A stretch of 51,196 bases of DNA from Hyphomonadaceae bacterium (GCA_947478925.1 CANJXY010000006.1:1-51196), one strand, 5' to 3'. Counted from the stretch's first letter, positions 24,869-34,432 are shown. Notes: generated by a model from the letters alone, not told the origin. Numbers and translations are program-made.

Positions 24869-25671
24869 TGGACGGATCGCTGGGGGCTATCGCAATGCAG
24901 CCCGACCTCAAGAACACGATCAAACCTTCCAACCGCGTTGTCATCCTTGGCGCGCTGTCCGCCATGGCGACGGCTGCGGCGCGTATCTATGCCGCTGAGG
25001 GCGCGGCGCTGGTGCTGGTCGCGCGCAACGAAGCCCGCCTGGCTGCACTGGCGGCAGACTTGCGTGCTCGCGGCGCCGTAGAGGTCGAGACCGCAGCGCT
25101 CGACCTTGAAGCGGAAGCGCCACAGGCGCGTCTGCACTTAGCCGATTGGGCAAAGCGCCTGGGCAGCGTTGACCACATTCATCTTGTCTATGGCTATCTC
25201 GGCGATCAGGCGAAGGCCTCTATCGATCCTACAGAACTGACGCGCATCACTGTGTCCAACTTCGCGTCCGCTGTGCACTGGTGCGAAGCGGCCGCAAATA
25301 TTCTGCGCGCGCAAAGGCACGGCGCTTTGGTCGCGGTCTCATCCGTCGCTGGCGACCGCGGCCGGCAATCGAACTACGCCTATGGCGCAGCCAAGGGTGG
25401 TATCGCCCTGTTCGTCCAGGGCATCGCACATTCGCTTGCGGGAACAGGCGCACGCGCCGTCGCCGTGAAGCCTGGCTTCGTCGACACGCCGATGACGGAC
25501 GGCCTCAAGAAGGGCGGCCCGATGTGGGCGAGCGCCGACCAGCTGGGGCGGGCCTTGCGCCGCGCCGCCGACGCGGGCGGGCCGATCCAGTACGCCCCAG
25601 GCAAATGGCGGATGGTGATGGCGATCATCCGTTCCGTCCCCGCCTTCGTCTTCCACAAGACGAAACTCTGA
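24868..25671 (+). CDS. DprE2-like short-chain dehydrogenase
   Basis: SDR-fold NAD(P)-dependent reductase, predicted to reduce the 2'-keto intermediate produced by the neighbouring DprE1-like oxidase. Seen: RVVILGALSAMATAAARIYA (a variant glycine-rich loop, GxxxxxA), LVLVARNEARLAALAADLRA, an AVSSVAGDRGRQSNYAYGAAKGG block containing the catalytic Ser and the YxxxK pair, and a conserved VKPGFVDTPMT. ATG 24868 overlaps the preceding stop; another ATG at 24895 is possible. The first start gives 267 residues. The pairing with DprE1 makes this assignment much stronger than homology to general SDRs. Confidence 0.85.
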   Translation: MDGSLGAIAMQPDLKNTIKPSNRVVILGALSAMATAAARIYAAEGAALVLVARNEARLAALAADLRARGAVEVETAALDLEAEAPQARLHLADWAKRLGSVDHIHLVYGYLGDQAKASIDPTELTRITVSNFASAVHWCEAAANILRAQRHGALVAVSSVAGDRGRQSNYAYGAAKGGIALFVQGIAHSLAGTGARAVAVKPGFVDTPMTDGLKKGGPMWASADQLGRALRRAADAGGPIQYAPGKWRMVMAIIRSVPAFVFHKTKL

Positions 25672-25808
25672 TCGCCCGGTCTGCTCGAATGGCGTGAATT
25701 GCGCTGCGGTTAACGGGTCTTCGTGCGGCTGAAGCCTTGACTTTTTATCCCCCGACACAGCTAACCCTGCTGAGGGGCGGCAGCGCCCGCGACTTACTGG
25801 AGTGATCC

Positions 25809-27113
25809 ATGCGCGTGACCATGATCGGGGCTGGCTATGTCGGGCTCGTCTCCGGGGCCTGCTTTGCCGACTTCGGCCATACCGTGACCTGCGTGGACAA
25901 GGATCCGGGCAAGATCGAGCGGCTGGAAAAAGGCGTCATGCCGATCTTCGAGCCGGGTCTGGCCGAACTGGTTGCAACCAACGTCAAGGAAGGGCGGCTG
26001 TCCTTCACGCTTGATGCGAAGGAAGCGATCCGCAACGCCGACGCCATCTTCATCGCGGTGGGTACGCCTTCGCGGCGTGGCGATGGCCATGCTGACCTCT
26101 CTTACGTCTACGGTGCGGCTGAGGAGATCGCCCAGCACATGGATGGCTTCACGGTCGTTGTCACCAAGTCGACGGTGCCGGTGGGGACAGGTGACGAGGT
26201 GGAGGAGATCATCCGCAAGACGCGGCCGGACGCGAACTTTGCCGTCGTGTCGAACCCGGAATTCCTGCGCGAGGGCGCAGCGATCAGCGACTTCAAGCGG
26301 CCGGACCGGGTTGTCGTGGGCACGGACAGCGAAGAGGCGCGCGAGGTGATGCGCCAGCTCTATCGTCCGCTGTTCCTCAACGAGACGCCGATGCTGTATA
26401 CCTCGCGGCGCACGTCGGAATTGATCAAGTATGCGGCCAACGCATTCCTCGCTGTCAAGATCACCTTCATCAACGAGATGGCGGATCTCTGCGAGAAGGT
26501 CGGCGCCAACGTGCAGGATGTCTCCAAGGGCATCGGTCTCGACAACCGCATCGGCAAGAAATTCCTGCATGCGGGCCCCGGCTATGGCGGCTCGTGCTTC
26601 CCGAAGGACACGCTGGCGCTGACCAAGACCGCCAACGATCATGGCAGCCCGGTGCGCATCGTGGACACAGTTGTCCAGGTGAATGACGCGCGCAAGAAGG
26701 CAATGGCGCAACGCGTGATCGACGCCATGGGAGGCAGCGCCAAGGGCAAGACGATCGGTGTGCTCGGCCTCGCGTTCAAGCCGAACACTGACGACATGCG
26801 CGATGCGCCCTCGCTCGACATCATCCCTGCCCTGCAGGCAGCCGGCGCGCGCGTGAAGGCGTTCGATCCGGAAAGCATGCACGAGGCCGGCAAGATGCTG
26901 TCGGACGTCGATTTCTGCGATGGTCCCTACCACGCCATCGATGGCGCAGACGCCATGGTGCTGATCACGGAGTGGGATCAGTTTCGTGCGATCGACTTCG
27001 ACCGCGTCAAGAAGCTGCTGAAGACGCCAACGGTCGTAGACCTGCGCAACGTCTATCAGCCCTCCGACATGCTCAAACGCGGCTTCAATTACGTCAGTGT
27101 CGGACGGCCTTAG
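25809..27113 (+). CDS. ugd: UDP-glucose 6-dehydrogenase
   Basis: Converts UDP-glucose to UDP-glucuronate with two NAD. The N-terminal MRVTMIGAGYVGLVSGACF is the NAD loop; KSTVPVGTGDEVE and SNPEFLREGAAISDF follow. Catalytic Cys263 lies in GPGYGGSCFPKDT, and the C-terminal UDP-binding domain shows GLAFKPNTDDMRDAPS. It is 434 residues, the normal size. GGAG lies 6 bases before the ATG. The next gene is a UDP-xylose synthase, so UDP-glucuronate is probably its direct product-substrate link, though a UDP-GlcNAc variant cannot be ruled out. Confidence 0.95.
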   Translation: MRVTMIGAGYVGLVSGACFADFGHTVTCVDKDPGKIERLEKGVMPIFEPGLAELVATNVKEGRLSFTLDAKEAIRNADAIFIAVGTPSRRGDGHADLSYVYGAAEEIAQHMDGFTVVVTKSTVPVGTGDEVEEIIRKTRPDANFAVVSNPEFLREGAAISDFKRPDRVVVGTDSEEAREVMRQLYRPLFLNETPMLYTSRRTSELIKYAANAFLAVKITFINEMADLCEKVGANVQDVSKGIGLDNRIGKKFLHAGPGYGGSCFPKDTLALTKTANDHGSPVRIVDTVVQVNDARKKAMAQRVIDAMGGSAKGKTIGVLGLAFKPNTDDMRDAPSLDIIPALQAAGARVKAFDPESMHEAGKMLSDVDFCDGPYHAIDGADAMVLITEWDQFRAIDFDRVKKLLKTPTVVDLRNVYQPSDMLKRGFNYVSVGRP

Positions 27114-27162
27114 TCCAGCCTATTCAGGCCGTCCTTTACAGGGATGGCGACTGGTCCCATCA

Positions 27163-27188
27163 CTCGTGGGGTTGATCACCCACACGAG
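27163..27188 (+). promoter_or_regulatory. Hairpin over the ribosome-binding site of the UDP-xylose synthase gene
   Basis: CTCGTGGGGT and ACCCACACGAG can pair as ten base pairs with one bulged A and a 5-base TGATC loop. The right arm includes the GAG of the GAGG Shine-Dalgarno (27186-27189), only 5-8 bases from the ATG at 27194. In the ugd-uxs transcript this would hide the start site and could set the ratio of the two enzymes. The pairing is seen; a regulatory role is inferred. Confidence 0.4.
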
Positions 27189-27193
27189 GCGTC

Positions 27194-28156
27194 ATGACCC
27201 GGGCCAGCTCTCTCCTTGAAAACCGCGCGCTCGTTTCGGGCGGTTCCGGCTTTCTGGGCTCGCACCTGTGCGACCGGCTGCTGGGTCGCGGACAGGACGT
27301 TCTCTGCGTCGACAACCTGTTCACAGGCCAGAAGCGCAACGTCGCTCACCTGCATGGCAATGCGCGATTTGAATTCCTCCGCCATGACGTGACCTTCCCT
27401 TTGTTCGTGGAGGTCGACCAGATCTGGAATCTCGCCTGCCCGGCCAGTCCGATCCACTACCAGCACGACCCGGTTCAGACGACGAAGACATCGGTGCACG
27501 GGGCGATCAACATGCTCGGCCTTGCCAAGCGCCTGGGCGCGAAAATCCTGCAGGCCTCGACCTCGGAAGTTTACGGTGACCCAAGCGTGCACCCGCAAAC
27601 CGAAGACTACTGGGGCAACGTCAATCCGATCGGGCCGCGCTCCTGCTATGACGAGGGCAAGCGCTGCGCCGAGACGCTGTTCTTCGACTACCACCGGCAG
27701 CACCAGCTGCGCATCAAGGTGATGCGGATCTTCAACACCTATGGTCCGCGCATGCATCCCAATGACGGGCGCGTGGTGTCGAACTTCATCGTGCAGGCGC
27801 TCAAGGGCGAGGATATCACCATCTACGGCGACGGCCAGCAGACGCGCGCGTTCTGCTATGTCGACGACCTGATCGAAGGCATGATCCGCCTTATGGACTC
27901 GGGCGACGAGGTGACAGGCCCGATCAATATCGGCAATCCCGGCGAATTCACGATGCTGCAGCTGGCCGAGGCCGTTCTGAAGCTGACAGGCTCGAAGTCG
28001 AAGCTGGTGAAAATGCCGCTTCCTGCTGACGACCCCAAGCAGCGCCGCCCGGACATCACCCGCGCCAAGAGCACGCTGGGCTGGGAGCCGAAAGTGCAGC
28101 TGGAGGATGGCCTCAAGGAAACCATCAGCTACTTCCGCAACCTGCTGGCAGAGTAA
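27194..28156 (+). CDS. UDP-glucuronate decarboxylase (UDP-xylose synthase)
   Basis: Extended SDR enzyme that decarboxylates UDP-glucuronate to UDP-xylose. Seen: the nucleotide loop [28 protein letters not shown], the family-specific [31 protein letters not shown], and the catalytic YxxxK as Tyr152 and Lys156 in SCYDEGKR, then [20 protein letters not shown]. The 320-residue length is standard. It comes 80 bases after ugd, on which it depends for substrate. UDP-xylose may be a sugar unit of the exported glycan or a feedback inhibitor of Ugd. Confidence 0.95.
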   Translation: MTRASSLLENRALVSGGSGFLGSHLCDRLLGRGQDVLCVDNLFTGQKRNVAHLHGNARFEFLRHDVTFPLFVEVDQIWNLACPASPIHYQHDPVQTTKTSVHGAINMLGLAKRLGAKILQASTSEVYGDPSVHPQTEDYWGNVNPIGPRSCYDEGKRCAETLFFDYHRQHQLRIKVMRIFNTYGPRMHPNDGRVVSNFIVQALKGEDITIYGDGQQTRAFCYVDDLIEGMIRLMDSGDEVTGPINIGNPGEFTMLQLAEAVLKLTGSKSKLVKMPLPADDPKQRRPDITRAKSTLGWEPKVQLEDGLKETISYFRNLLAE

Positions 28157-28159
28157 GCG

Positions 28160-29278
28160 TCAGCTCGCTATCCGCTGGCGCACGTCTTCTGCGATGGCCA
28201 GTGACGACGTAAGCCCCGGGCTTTCAATTCCGAACAGATTCACGAGCCCGGCTATGCCGTGCAGTTCTGGCCCGTCGATGCGGAAGTCTGCGACGGGCTC
28301 GCCCTGACCGCTGAGCTTGGGACGGCAGCCAGAATAATCGGGCGTGATGACGCCATCGGGAAGACCGGGCCAGTAACGGCGAATGACAGCATAGAATGAC
28401 TGCGAGCGGGTTGGATCGACCGTGTAGTCGATGGCATCCGGATCATTCGACACAAGCCATTCCACATCCGGTCCGAAACGCATGCGACCGCCGAGATCGA
28501 TGGTCACGTGGACGCCCAGACCGCCATCGACAGGCGCCGGATATATCAGGCGCGTGAAAGCCGGGCGGGTGGCGCATCCGAAATAGTTGCCCTTGGCGAG
28601 GACCAGCTTGGGAATCTGGCTATCCGCGAGTCCTTCGATTCGGCGCGCGACGCGCTGCGCGTAAAGGCCCGCGCTGTTGACGAGCACGCGGCATGTGATG
28701 GCGGCGGCGTCCTTGCCGCCCGTGATTACGCGAAAGCCGCCACCGCCCAAATGCGCGACACGTTCGACGGGCGTGAGAAAGGCGATGGTTCCGCCATGGT
28801 CTTCGATCTCGCCCTGAAGCGCGAGCATGTAGCCATGACTGTCGACAATGCCGGTTTCGGGCGACCACAGCGCGGCGGAGCAGGACAGCGCCGGCTCCCA
28901 CGCCATGGCGGTCGCCCCCGTGATCAGCTCGAGGCTTTCGACATCGTTTGTCTTGCCGGTCGCATGGATGGCCTCGATCTTGGCGGTCTCGCTGTCACTG
29001 GTGGCAACGATCAGCTTGCCGCGCTTCAGGTGGCCGACGCCCCGCGCCTCGAGATAGGAATAGAGCCGTCGCCTGCCTTCCACACACATCCGATGGCGCA
29101 GGCTGCCAGTCGGGTAATACATGCCGGCATGGATGACTTCGGAGTTGCGGGATGAGGTTCCCGTGCCGATCCCATCGGCCGCCTCGAGCACCAGCACGTC
29201 ATGGCCCGTGCGCGCGAAAGCTGCGGCGACCGCAAGGCCGACGGCGCCCGCTCCGACGACGACAACGTCAACATCCAT
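28160..29278 (-). CDS. FAD-dependent oxidoreductase, L-2-hydroxyglutarate oxidase-like
   Basis: DAO-type flavoenzyme related to LhgO, which oxidises L-2-hydroxyglutarate (a by-product of dehydrogenases) back to 2-oxoglutarate and passes electrons to quinone. Seen: MDVDVVVVGAGAVGLAVAAAF for the FAD loop, SSRNSEVIHAGMYYP near residue 50, LVNSAGLYAQRVARRIEG, LAKGNYFGC and the C-terminal FRIDGPELHGIAGLVNLFGI. GGGAG lies 7 bases before ATG 29278, giving 372 residues. It is a housekeeping gene on the opposite strand, interrupting the polysaccharide genes. Confidence 0.85.
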   Translation of the reverse strand: MDVDVVVVGAGAVGLAVAAAFARTGHDVLVLEAADGIGTGTSSRNSEVIHAGMYYPTGSLRHRMCVEGRRRLYSYLEARGVGHLKRGKLIVATSDSETAKIEAIHATGKTNDVESLELITGATAMAWEPALSCSAALWSPETGIVDSHGYMLALQGEIEDHGGTIAFLTPVERVAHLGGGGFRVITGGKDAAAITCRVLVNSAGLYAQRVARRIEGLADSQIPKLVLAKGNYFGCATRPAFTRLIYPAPVDGGLGVHVTIDLGGRMRFGPDVEWLVSNDPDAIDYTVDPTRSQSFYAVIRRYWPGLPDGVITPDYSGCRPKLSGQGEPVADFRIDGPELHGIAGLVNLFGIESPGLTSSLAIAEDVRQRIAS

Positions 29279-29425
29279 TAACGAACTCCCGTCCGACAGG
29301 TGCATAAGACACGGGAAAGCCTAATCCCAGCCTGCAAACCTGTGATTTCGTTTTCTGATAATTACCTAAGGGTGTGTAGCCTGTCCGTTGAGCGCGGGCA
29401 GGCCCCCGTGATAGGCGCAGGCGAA

Positions 29426-31486
29426 ATGTCGGAATTCAACAACCTCTATGCCCACGGGTTCGTGCGGGTGGCAGCGGCCAGCCCGCGTGTCCACCTTGCC
29501 GATCCCGCCTCCAACGCCCGCGAAACCATCGAGCTGATGCGCAAGGCGGACAAGGCAGGCGCTTCTCTTTGCGTTTTCCCGGAACTGGGCCTGTCAGGCT
29601 ACACGCTGGACGATCTGCACATGCAGGCGGCCCTGCTCAACGCCGTGCGTGAGGCCATCGCAAGGGTGAAGGACGCCAGCAAATCGCTCGCGCCGGTCGT
29701 TATCGTGGGAGCGCCGATCCAGGTGGGCCCCGCCATCCATGGCTGCGCCGTTGTGCTTCATCGCGGCGTGATCCTCGGCGTCGTACCCAAGACCTATCTC
29801 CCGAACTATCGTGAGTTCTACGAGAAGCGCCAGTTCGCCATGTCTGGCGACGCCACGGTGGACGCCATCGAACTCGCCGGCGAACTTGTCCCCTTCGGTA
29901 TCGACCTATCGTTCGAAGCCTCCGACATTCCGGACTTCACGCTAGCCGTGGAAATCTGCGAAGATATGTGGGCCGCCATCCCGCCCTCCACCTATGCGGC
30001 GCTGGCTGGCGCGAACATCATCGCCAACCTCTCCGCCTCCAACATCACCATCGGCAAGGCGGCCGAGCGCGACATGCTCTGCATCTCGCAGTCGGCGCGC
30101 GCGAGCTGCGGCTACATCTATGCCGCCGCTGGCTATGGCGAGAGCACGACGGATACTGCGTGGGACGGACAGCTGGCGGTTTACGAGCTTGGCTCGAAGA
30201 TCGCGGAATCTGACAGGTTTGCGGACGCTTCTACCCTGTTGCTGGCCGACATGGATATCGCGCGCATCGTGGCTGATCGCGTCCGCAACGGCACCTTCCG
30301 CGATGCGGCCCGCAACCACGCCGCCGATCTGCAGCGCCGCCGTATCAGCTTTACCGCCGCGCCCGACCGCGACGCGAAGCTGCCGCTGGCGCGCAAGATC
30401 GACCGTTTTCCCTTCGTGCCGGATGATGAAGCCCTGCTCGATCAGGATTGCTTCGAAGCCTACAGCATCCAGGTCCAGGGCCTGCGCCGCAGGCTGGAAT
30501 CCTCCGGCGTGAAAAAGGCTGTGATCGGCGTATCTGGCGGGCTCGATTCAACACAGGCCCTTCTCGTCGCCGTACGCGCGTTCGATCTTATGGGCGCCAA
30601 ACGCACCAACATCATCGGCGTCACGATGCCGGGCTTTGCGACGACGGATGGCACCAGGTCTAACGCACATGCGCTGATGAAGGCGCTCGGAATCGACACG
30701 CGCGAGATCGACATAAAGCCGATGGCGAACCAAATGCTCGCCGATCTCGACCACCCCTTCGCCAAGGGCAGACAGGTCTACGACATCACGTTTGAAAACG
30801 TGCAGGCGGGCCTGCGCACTGATTACCTCTTCCGTCTCGCCAACAAGGAGGGCGGCATGGTCGTCGGCACCGGCGACCTGTCGGAGCTTGCGCTCGGCTG
30901 GTGCACCTATGGCGTCGGCGATCACATGAGCCACTACAACGTCAATGGCGCGGTCGCGAAAACACTCATCCAGCACCTGATCCGCTGGAGCGCGGCAAGC
31001 GGTCACTACCCAGCGAGCGCGGCCAAGGTGATGCGCGCGATCCTCGAACAGGAGATTTCGCCCGAACTCGTGCCAGCGGGCGCGGACGGCAAGATCCAGT
31101 CGACCGAAGACACGATCGGCCCCTACAATCTCCACGACTTCTTCCTGAACCAGACGATCCGCTGGGGCGCGACACCCTCGCGCATAGCCTTCCTCGCCCA
31201 CGCCGCGTGGAGCGATGCGGCGGCAGGCGAATGGCCGAAACACACCGCCGCCAAGGATCAGGTGGCCTACGACCTCCCCACCATCGTGAAATGGCTCGAG
31301 ACCTTCACCCGCCGCTTCTTCCTGACCAGCCAGTTCAAGCGCTCAGCGGTTCCCAACGGCCCGAAAGTCACCTCCGGCGGCGCCCTGTCCCCCCGTGGCG
31401 ACTGGCGAATGCCCAGCGATTCGAGCGCCGCCCCCTGGCTGGACGACATCGCCCGCCTGAAGGCCCAACTCGGCCTGAAGGCCTGA
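29426..31486 (+). CDS. nadE: Glutamine-dependent NAD+ synthetase
   Basis: Makes NAD from deamido-NAD, ATP and glutamine. The 686-residue enzyme has an N-terminal nitrilase-type glutaminase with Glu in FPELGLSGY, Lys in PKTYLPNYREFYEKR and Cys in AVEICEDMW, and a C-terminal synthetase with the ATP-pyrophosphatase loop GVSGGLDSTQALL. Later blocks are TGDLSELALGWCTYGVGD and PSRIAFLAHAAW. ATG 29426 opens directly into the conserved NLYAHGFVRVAAA; a longer frame from 29300 has no support. The two-domain form means free ammonia is not needed. Confidence 0.96.
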   Translation: MSEFNNLYAHGFVRVAAASPRVHLADPASNARETIELMRKADKAGASLCVFPELGLSGYTLDDLHMQAALLNAVREAIARVKDASKSLAPVVIVGAPIQVGPAIHGCAVVLHRGVILGVVPKTYLPNYREFYEKRQFAMSGDATVDAIELAGELVPFGIDLSFEASDIPDFTLAVEICEDMWAAIPPSTYAALAGANIIANLSASNITIGKAAERDMLCISQSARASCGYIYAAAGYGESTTDTAWDGQLAVYELGSKIAESDRFADASTLLLADMDIARIVADRVRNGTFRDAARNHAADLQRRRISFTAAPDRDAKLPLARKIDRFPFVPDDEALLDQDCFEAYSIQVQGLRRRLESSGVKKAVIGVSGGLDSTQALLVAVRAFDLMGAKRTNIIGVTMPGFATTDGTRSNAHALMKALGIDTREIDIKPMANQMLADLDHPFAKGRQVYDITFENVQAGLRTDYLFRLANKEGGMVVGTGDLSELALGWCTYGVGDHMSHYNVNGAVAKTLIQHLIRWSAASGHYPASAAKVMRAILEQEISPELVPAGADGKIQSTEDTIGPYNLHDFFLNQTIRWGATPSRIAFLAHAAWSDAAAGEWPKHTAAKDQVAYDLPTIVKWLETFTRRFFLTSQFKRSAVPNGPKVTSGGALSPRGDWRMPSDSSAAPWLDDIARLKAQLGLKA

Positions 31487-31538
31487 CGGCTTCCAAACCT
31501 TGCCTTTTTCGCCCCCCTGATACATGAGGGGCAAACTT

Positions 31539-31615
<77 letters not shown>

Positions 31616-31643
31616 GTTTTCCCCGCATCACGGTTTCCAGATC

Positions 31644-32552
31644 ATGCTGAAAGCGATTGCGGCCTGCCTGGCCCTGTTGACCACCGGCCTCGTTGCTTCA
31701 TGCGGCGCCGACAGTGGCGGTCCGCGGGTGTCGACAGACCCTGCCCGTCCCGCGCTGTGGCGGATCTCCGATGCAGATACGTCGATCTACCTGTTTGGCA
31801 CGATCCACATGCTGCCGCCGGGCGCGACCTGGCGATCGGCAGCCGTGGAGGAGGCGCTCGACGATGCCAAGGCTGCCTATTTCGAGACGGACGTTGAAGG
31901 TGACGTGCGCACGCGGACGGAGCTGGTGCAGCGGCTCGGCCTGCTCGATCCGGCGAAGCGACTGTCGGATGTGCTGACCCCGGAGCAGAAATCGGCGCTG
32001 GTAGCGGCGGCGGCGCGCGTCGGCTATCCGATGTCCACGCTGGAAACCCAGCGGCCGTGGTTTGCGGCCGTAACACTCTCCGACGCTGCGATCCGCGCGG
32101 CGGGCTATTCGTCGGATGAAGGTGTCGAAACTGTGCTGCGCCGGGACGCTGAGGCTTCGGCCAAGGACATCCGCTTCCTCGAGACCATGGAACGGCAGCT
32201 GTCCGCACTGTCCGACCTGCCTCAGGACGTGCAGGTCCGCTACCTCGCCTATTCGGTTTCCGACATTGAGACCGTGGGGCCGGCGTTGGCGCGCATGGTA
32301 AACGCCTGGCGGGGGGGCGACGTCGATGCGTTGGGCCGCTTGCTCATCGATGAAGACATGGCGCGGCTGCCAGAAATCCAGGAGGCGCTGCTCACCCTCC
32401 GGAACGCGGAATGGGCAGATCAGCTGAAATCCCTGCTTGATGCCGAACCGGGACACTTCTTTGTCGCGGTGGGAGCGGCTCACTTCTCGGGCGAGGACAA
32501 CCTGCTGGCCCAACTCCGGCGGCGCGGTGTCGCCAGCGAGCGGATCCAGTAG
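31644..32552 (+). CDS. TraB/GumN-family lipoprotein
   Basis: Exported 302-residue protein of the TraB/PrgY/GumN family (pfam TraB), thought to be a metal-dependent hydrolase related to the Tiki proteases. The signal MLKAIAACLALLTTGLVASC ends in a lipobox. The domain begins PALWRISDADTSIYLFGTIHMLPPG, with the family GTIH motif, has FETDVEGD, and closes with FFVAVGAAHFSGEDNLLAQL, carrying the second conserved GxxHxxG. The substrate is unknown. It stands alone after the tRNA and reading frames upstream run through that tRNA, so the ATG at 31644 is clear. Confidence 0.9.
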   Translation: MLKAIAACLALLTTGLVASCGADSGGPRVSTDPARPALWRISDADTSIYLFGTIHMLPPGATWRSAAVEEALDDAKAAYFETDVEGDVRTRTELVQRLGLLDPAKRLSDVLTPEQKSALVAAAARVGYPMSTLETQRPWFAAVTLSDAAIRAAGYSSDEGVETVLRRDAEASAKDIRFLETMERQLSALSDLPQDVQVRYLAYSVSDIETVGPALARMVNAWRGGDVDALGRLLIDEDMARLPEIQEALLTLRNAEWADQLKSLLDAEPGHFFVAVGAAHFSGEDNLLAQLRRRGVASERIQ

Positions 32553-32765
32553 CAACGACCTCACTATTCGCGGCGGCGAACTGCGGAGAATCTTCGCATC
32601 GTTGGGGAATCTGGTGTCACCGAGACGCTGCTGAGGGCTAAGGGCCGTTAACCTTTGCCGGTCGCGCCAGTGGCGAATTGCGGCGCCGCAGCTCAAGCAT
32701 CGCGATGCGAGTTCGGCCCCTTCCTTGCTGACTATACGGCAGACGGACGCTTGGGAGCAGCCCAG

Positions 32766-33299
32766 ATGCCAATTTCGGACAGCGTGAAGCTAAACGGCAA
32801 GGTAACCATTTTCCACCCGACGCTCGTGAACCTTTACGGGTGCGAGGTCGGCGACGGCTCACGCATCGGCGCGTTCGTCGAAATCCAGAAGGGCGCGTTC
32901 ATTGGTGAACGCTGCAAGATTTCGTCGCACACCTTCATCTGCGAAGGCGTCACGATCGAAGACGAGTGCTTCATCGGACACGGCGTGATGTTCACGAACG
33001 ACCGGTTTCCACGCGCGACGAACCCGGATGGCTCGCCACAGACCGATACCGACTGGTCCCTCGAGCTCACCCGCGTCAAACGCCAGGTCTCCATTGGCTC
33101 CAACGCCACCATCGTATGCGGCATCACCATCGGCCAAGGCGCGCTGATTGCAGCGGGCGCAGTGGTTACCCGTGACGTTCCCGATTTCGCCGTGGTTGCC
33201 GGCTGCCCCGCGCGGGTGGTTGGCGACGTCCGCCAAATGGCGGCCGCCAAGACGAAACTCACCATCAATGAAGTTGTAGAAGAGGCAGTGGGCTCGTGA
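32766..33299 (+). CDS. Left-handed beta-helix acetyltransferase, WbpD/WlbB-like
   Basis: Hexapeptide-repeat O/N-acyltransferase of 177 residues, predicted to acetylate an amino group placed on a nucleotide sugar. Hexads such as VGDGSRIGAFVEIQKGAFIGERCKI, IEDECFIGHGVMFTND and IGSNATIVCGITIGQGALIAAGAVVTRDVP form the coil. A loop with FPRATNPDGSPQTDTDW between coils resembles WbpD/WlbB. GGAG sits 8 bases before ATG 32766. It overlaps the next gene by 4 bases, and that gene (oxidoreductase) and the aminotransferase complete a 3-acetamido-sugar pathway. Confidence 0.88.
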   Translation: MPISDSVKLNGKVTIFHPTLVNLYGCEVGDGSRIGAFVEIQKGAFIGERCKISSHTFICEGVTIEDECFIGHGVMFTNDRFPRATNPDGSPQTDTDWSLELTRVKRQVSIGSNATIVCGITIGQGALIAAGAVVTRDVPDFAVVAGCPARVVGDVRQMAAAKTKLTINEVVEEAVGS

Positions 33300-34432
33300 C
33301 CGCGAAGAAAACCAACCCGGCGGCGAAGTCCCGCAAGAAAGTCATCGCCGAGAATGGCCCGGTCGTTGAGGTCCTCGCCGGACCGCGCGTCGCGCCCAAA
33401 CGCGATGTCCTGAACATTGGCGTCATCGGCTACGGCTATTGGGGCCCAAACCTGGTCCGCAACTTCGCGGAACTGACCGACGCGCGCGTTCACACCGTCG
33501 CCGACCTCAACCCGAAGGCGCTGGAAACAGTCGCCCGCCGCTTCCCATCCACGAAAGTGACCACGGATGCAATGGCGATGATCCGCGATCCGGAAATCGA
33601 CGCCGTCGCGATCGCCACGCCGGTCTCGACCCACTTCTCGCTCGCCATGGCCGCCCTGCGAGCCGGCAAGCACGTCTGGCTCGAAAAGCCCATGACGGAA
33701 ACGTCTATGCAAGCGCGTGCACTGATCGAAGAGGCTCAGAAGCGCGGCCTCACGCTGCATGTTGACCACACCTTCGTCTACACCGGACCGGTGAAGAAGA
33801 TGCGCGAGATGGTCCAGAACGGCGAACTCGGCAAGACGCTCTACTACGACTCGACTCGCGTGAACCTCGGCCTGTTCCAGCGTGATGTGAACGTGATCGC
33901 GGATCTCGCTGTCCACGATTTTTCGATCATCGACTATGTGTTCGACCAGCACCCGATCGCGGTGTCGGCCTCCGGTATCAATCACTATCCCGGAACGCCG
34001 GAGAACCTGGCCTTCATCACGCTGTTCTACGAAACCGGCTTCATCGCCCACGTTAACGTCTCGTGGCTGGCGCCCGTGAAAATTCGCTCGATCATCATCG
34101 GCGGCACCGACAAGATGATCACATTCGACGAACTTCAACCTTCCGAGAAACTGAAAATCTACGACAAGGGGGTATCGTTCACGGATGACCCGGCGAAGAT
34201 CCATGAAATGCGCGTCGGCTATCGCACCGGCGACATGTGGGCGCCGAAAGTCGACGGTTCCGAAGCGCTGCTGGTGGAAGGCAAGCACTTCGTCGATTGC
34301 ATCCGCAACAACAAAACGCCGACCTCCGACGGTGAGTTCGGTTTCCGAATGGTTGAACTGATCGAAGCCGCCACGGCCTCCATGCGGGGTCGCGGTGAAA
34401 CCATCCACCTCCCCAAAAACACAAGCAAGTAA
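33296..34432 (+). CDS. Gfo/Idh/MocA-family nucleotide-sugar oxidoreductase
   Basis: NAD-dependent sugar oxidoreductase of 378 residues, likely oxidising C3 of a UDP-linked sugar ahead of transamination, as WbpB/WlbA or GnnA do. The Rossmann start is LNIGVIGYGYWGPNLVRNF, then IATPVSTHFSLAMAALRAGK and VWLEKPMTETSMQARALIEE with the catalytic Lys, and LHVDHTFVYTGPVKKMREM. Before the Rossmann fold there is an unusual 37-residue Lys/Ala/Pro-rich extension (MTAKKTNPAAKSRKKV). It has a GTG start overlapping the acetyltransferase stop. The exact sugar is not determinable here. Confidence 0.9.
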   Translation: MTAKKTNPAAKSRKKVIAENGPVVEVLAGPRVAPKRDVLNIGVIGYGYWGPNLVRNFAELTDARVHTVADLNPKALETVARRFPSTKVTTDAMAMIRDPEIDAVAIATPVSTHFSLAMAALRAGKHVWLEKPMTETSMQARALIEEAQKRGLTLHVDHTFVYTGPVKKMREMVQNGELGKTLYYDSTRVNLGLFQRDVNVIADLAVHDFSIIDYVFDQHPIAVSASGINHYPGTPENLAFITLFYETGFIAHVNVSWLAPVKIRSIIIGGTDKMITFDELQPSEKLKIYDKGVSFTDDPAKIHEMRVGYRTGDMWAPKVDGSEALLVEGKHFVDCIRNNKTPTSDGEFGFRMVELIEAATASMRGRGETIHLPKNTSK

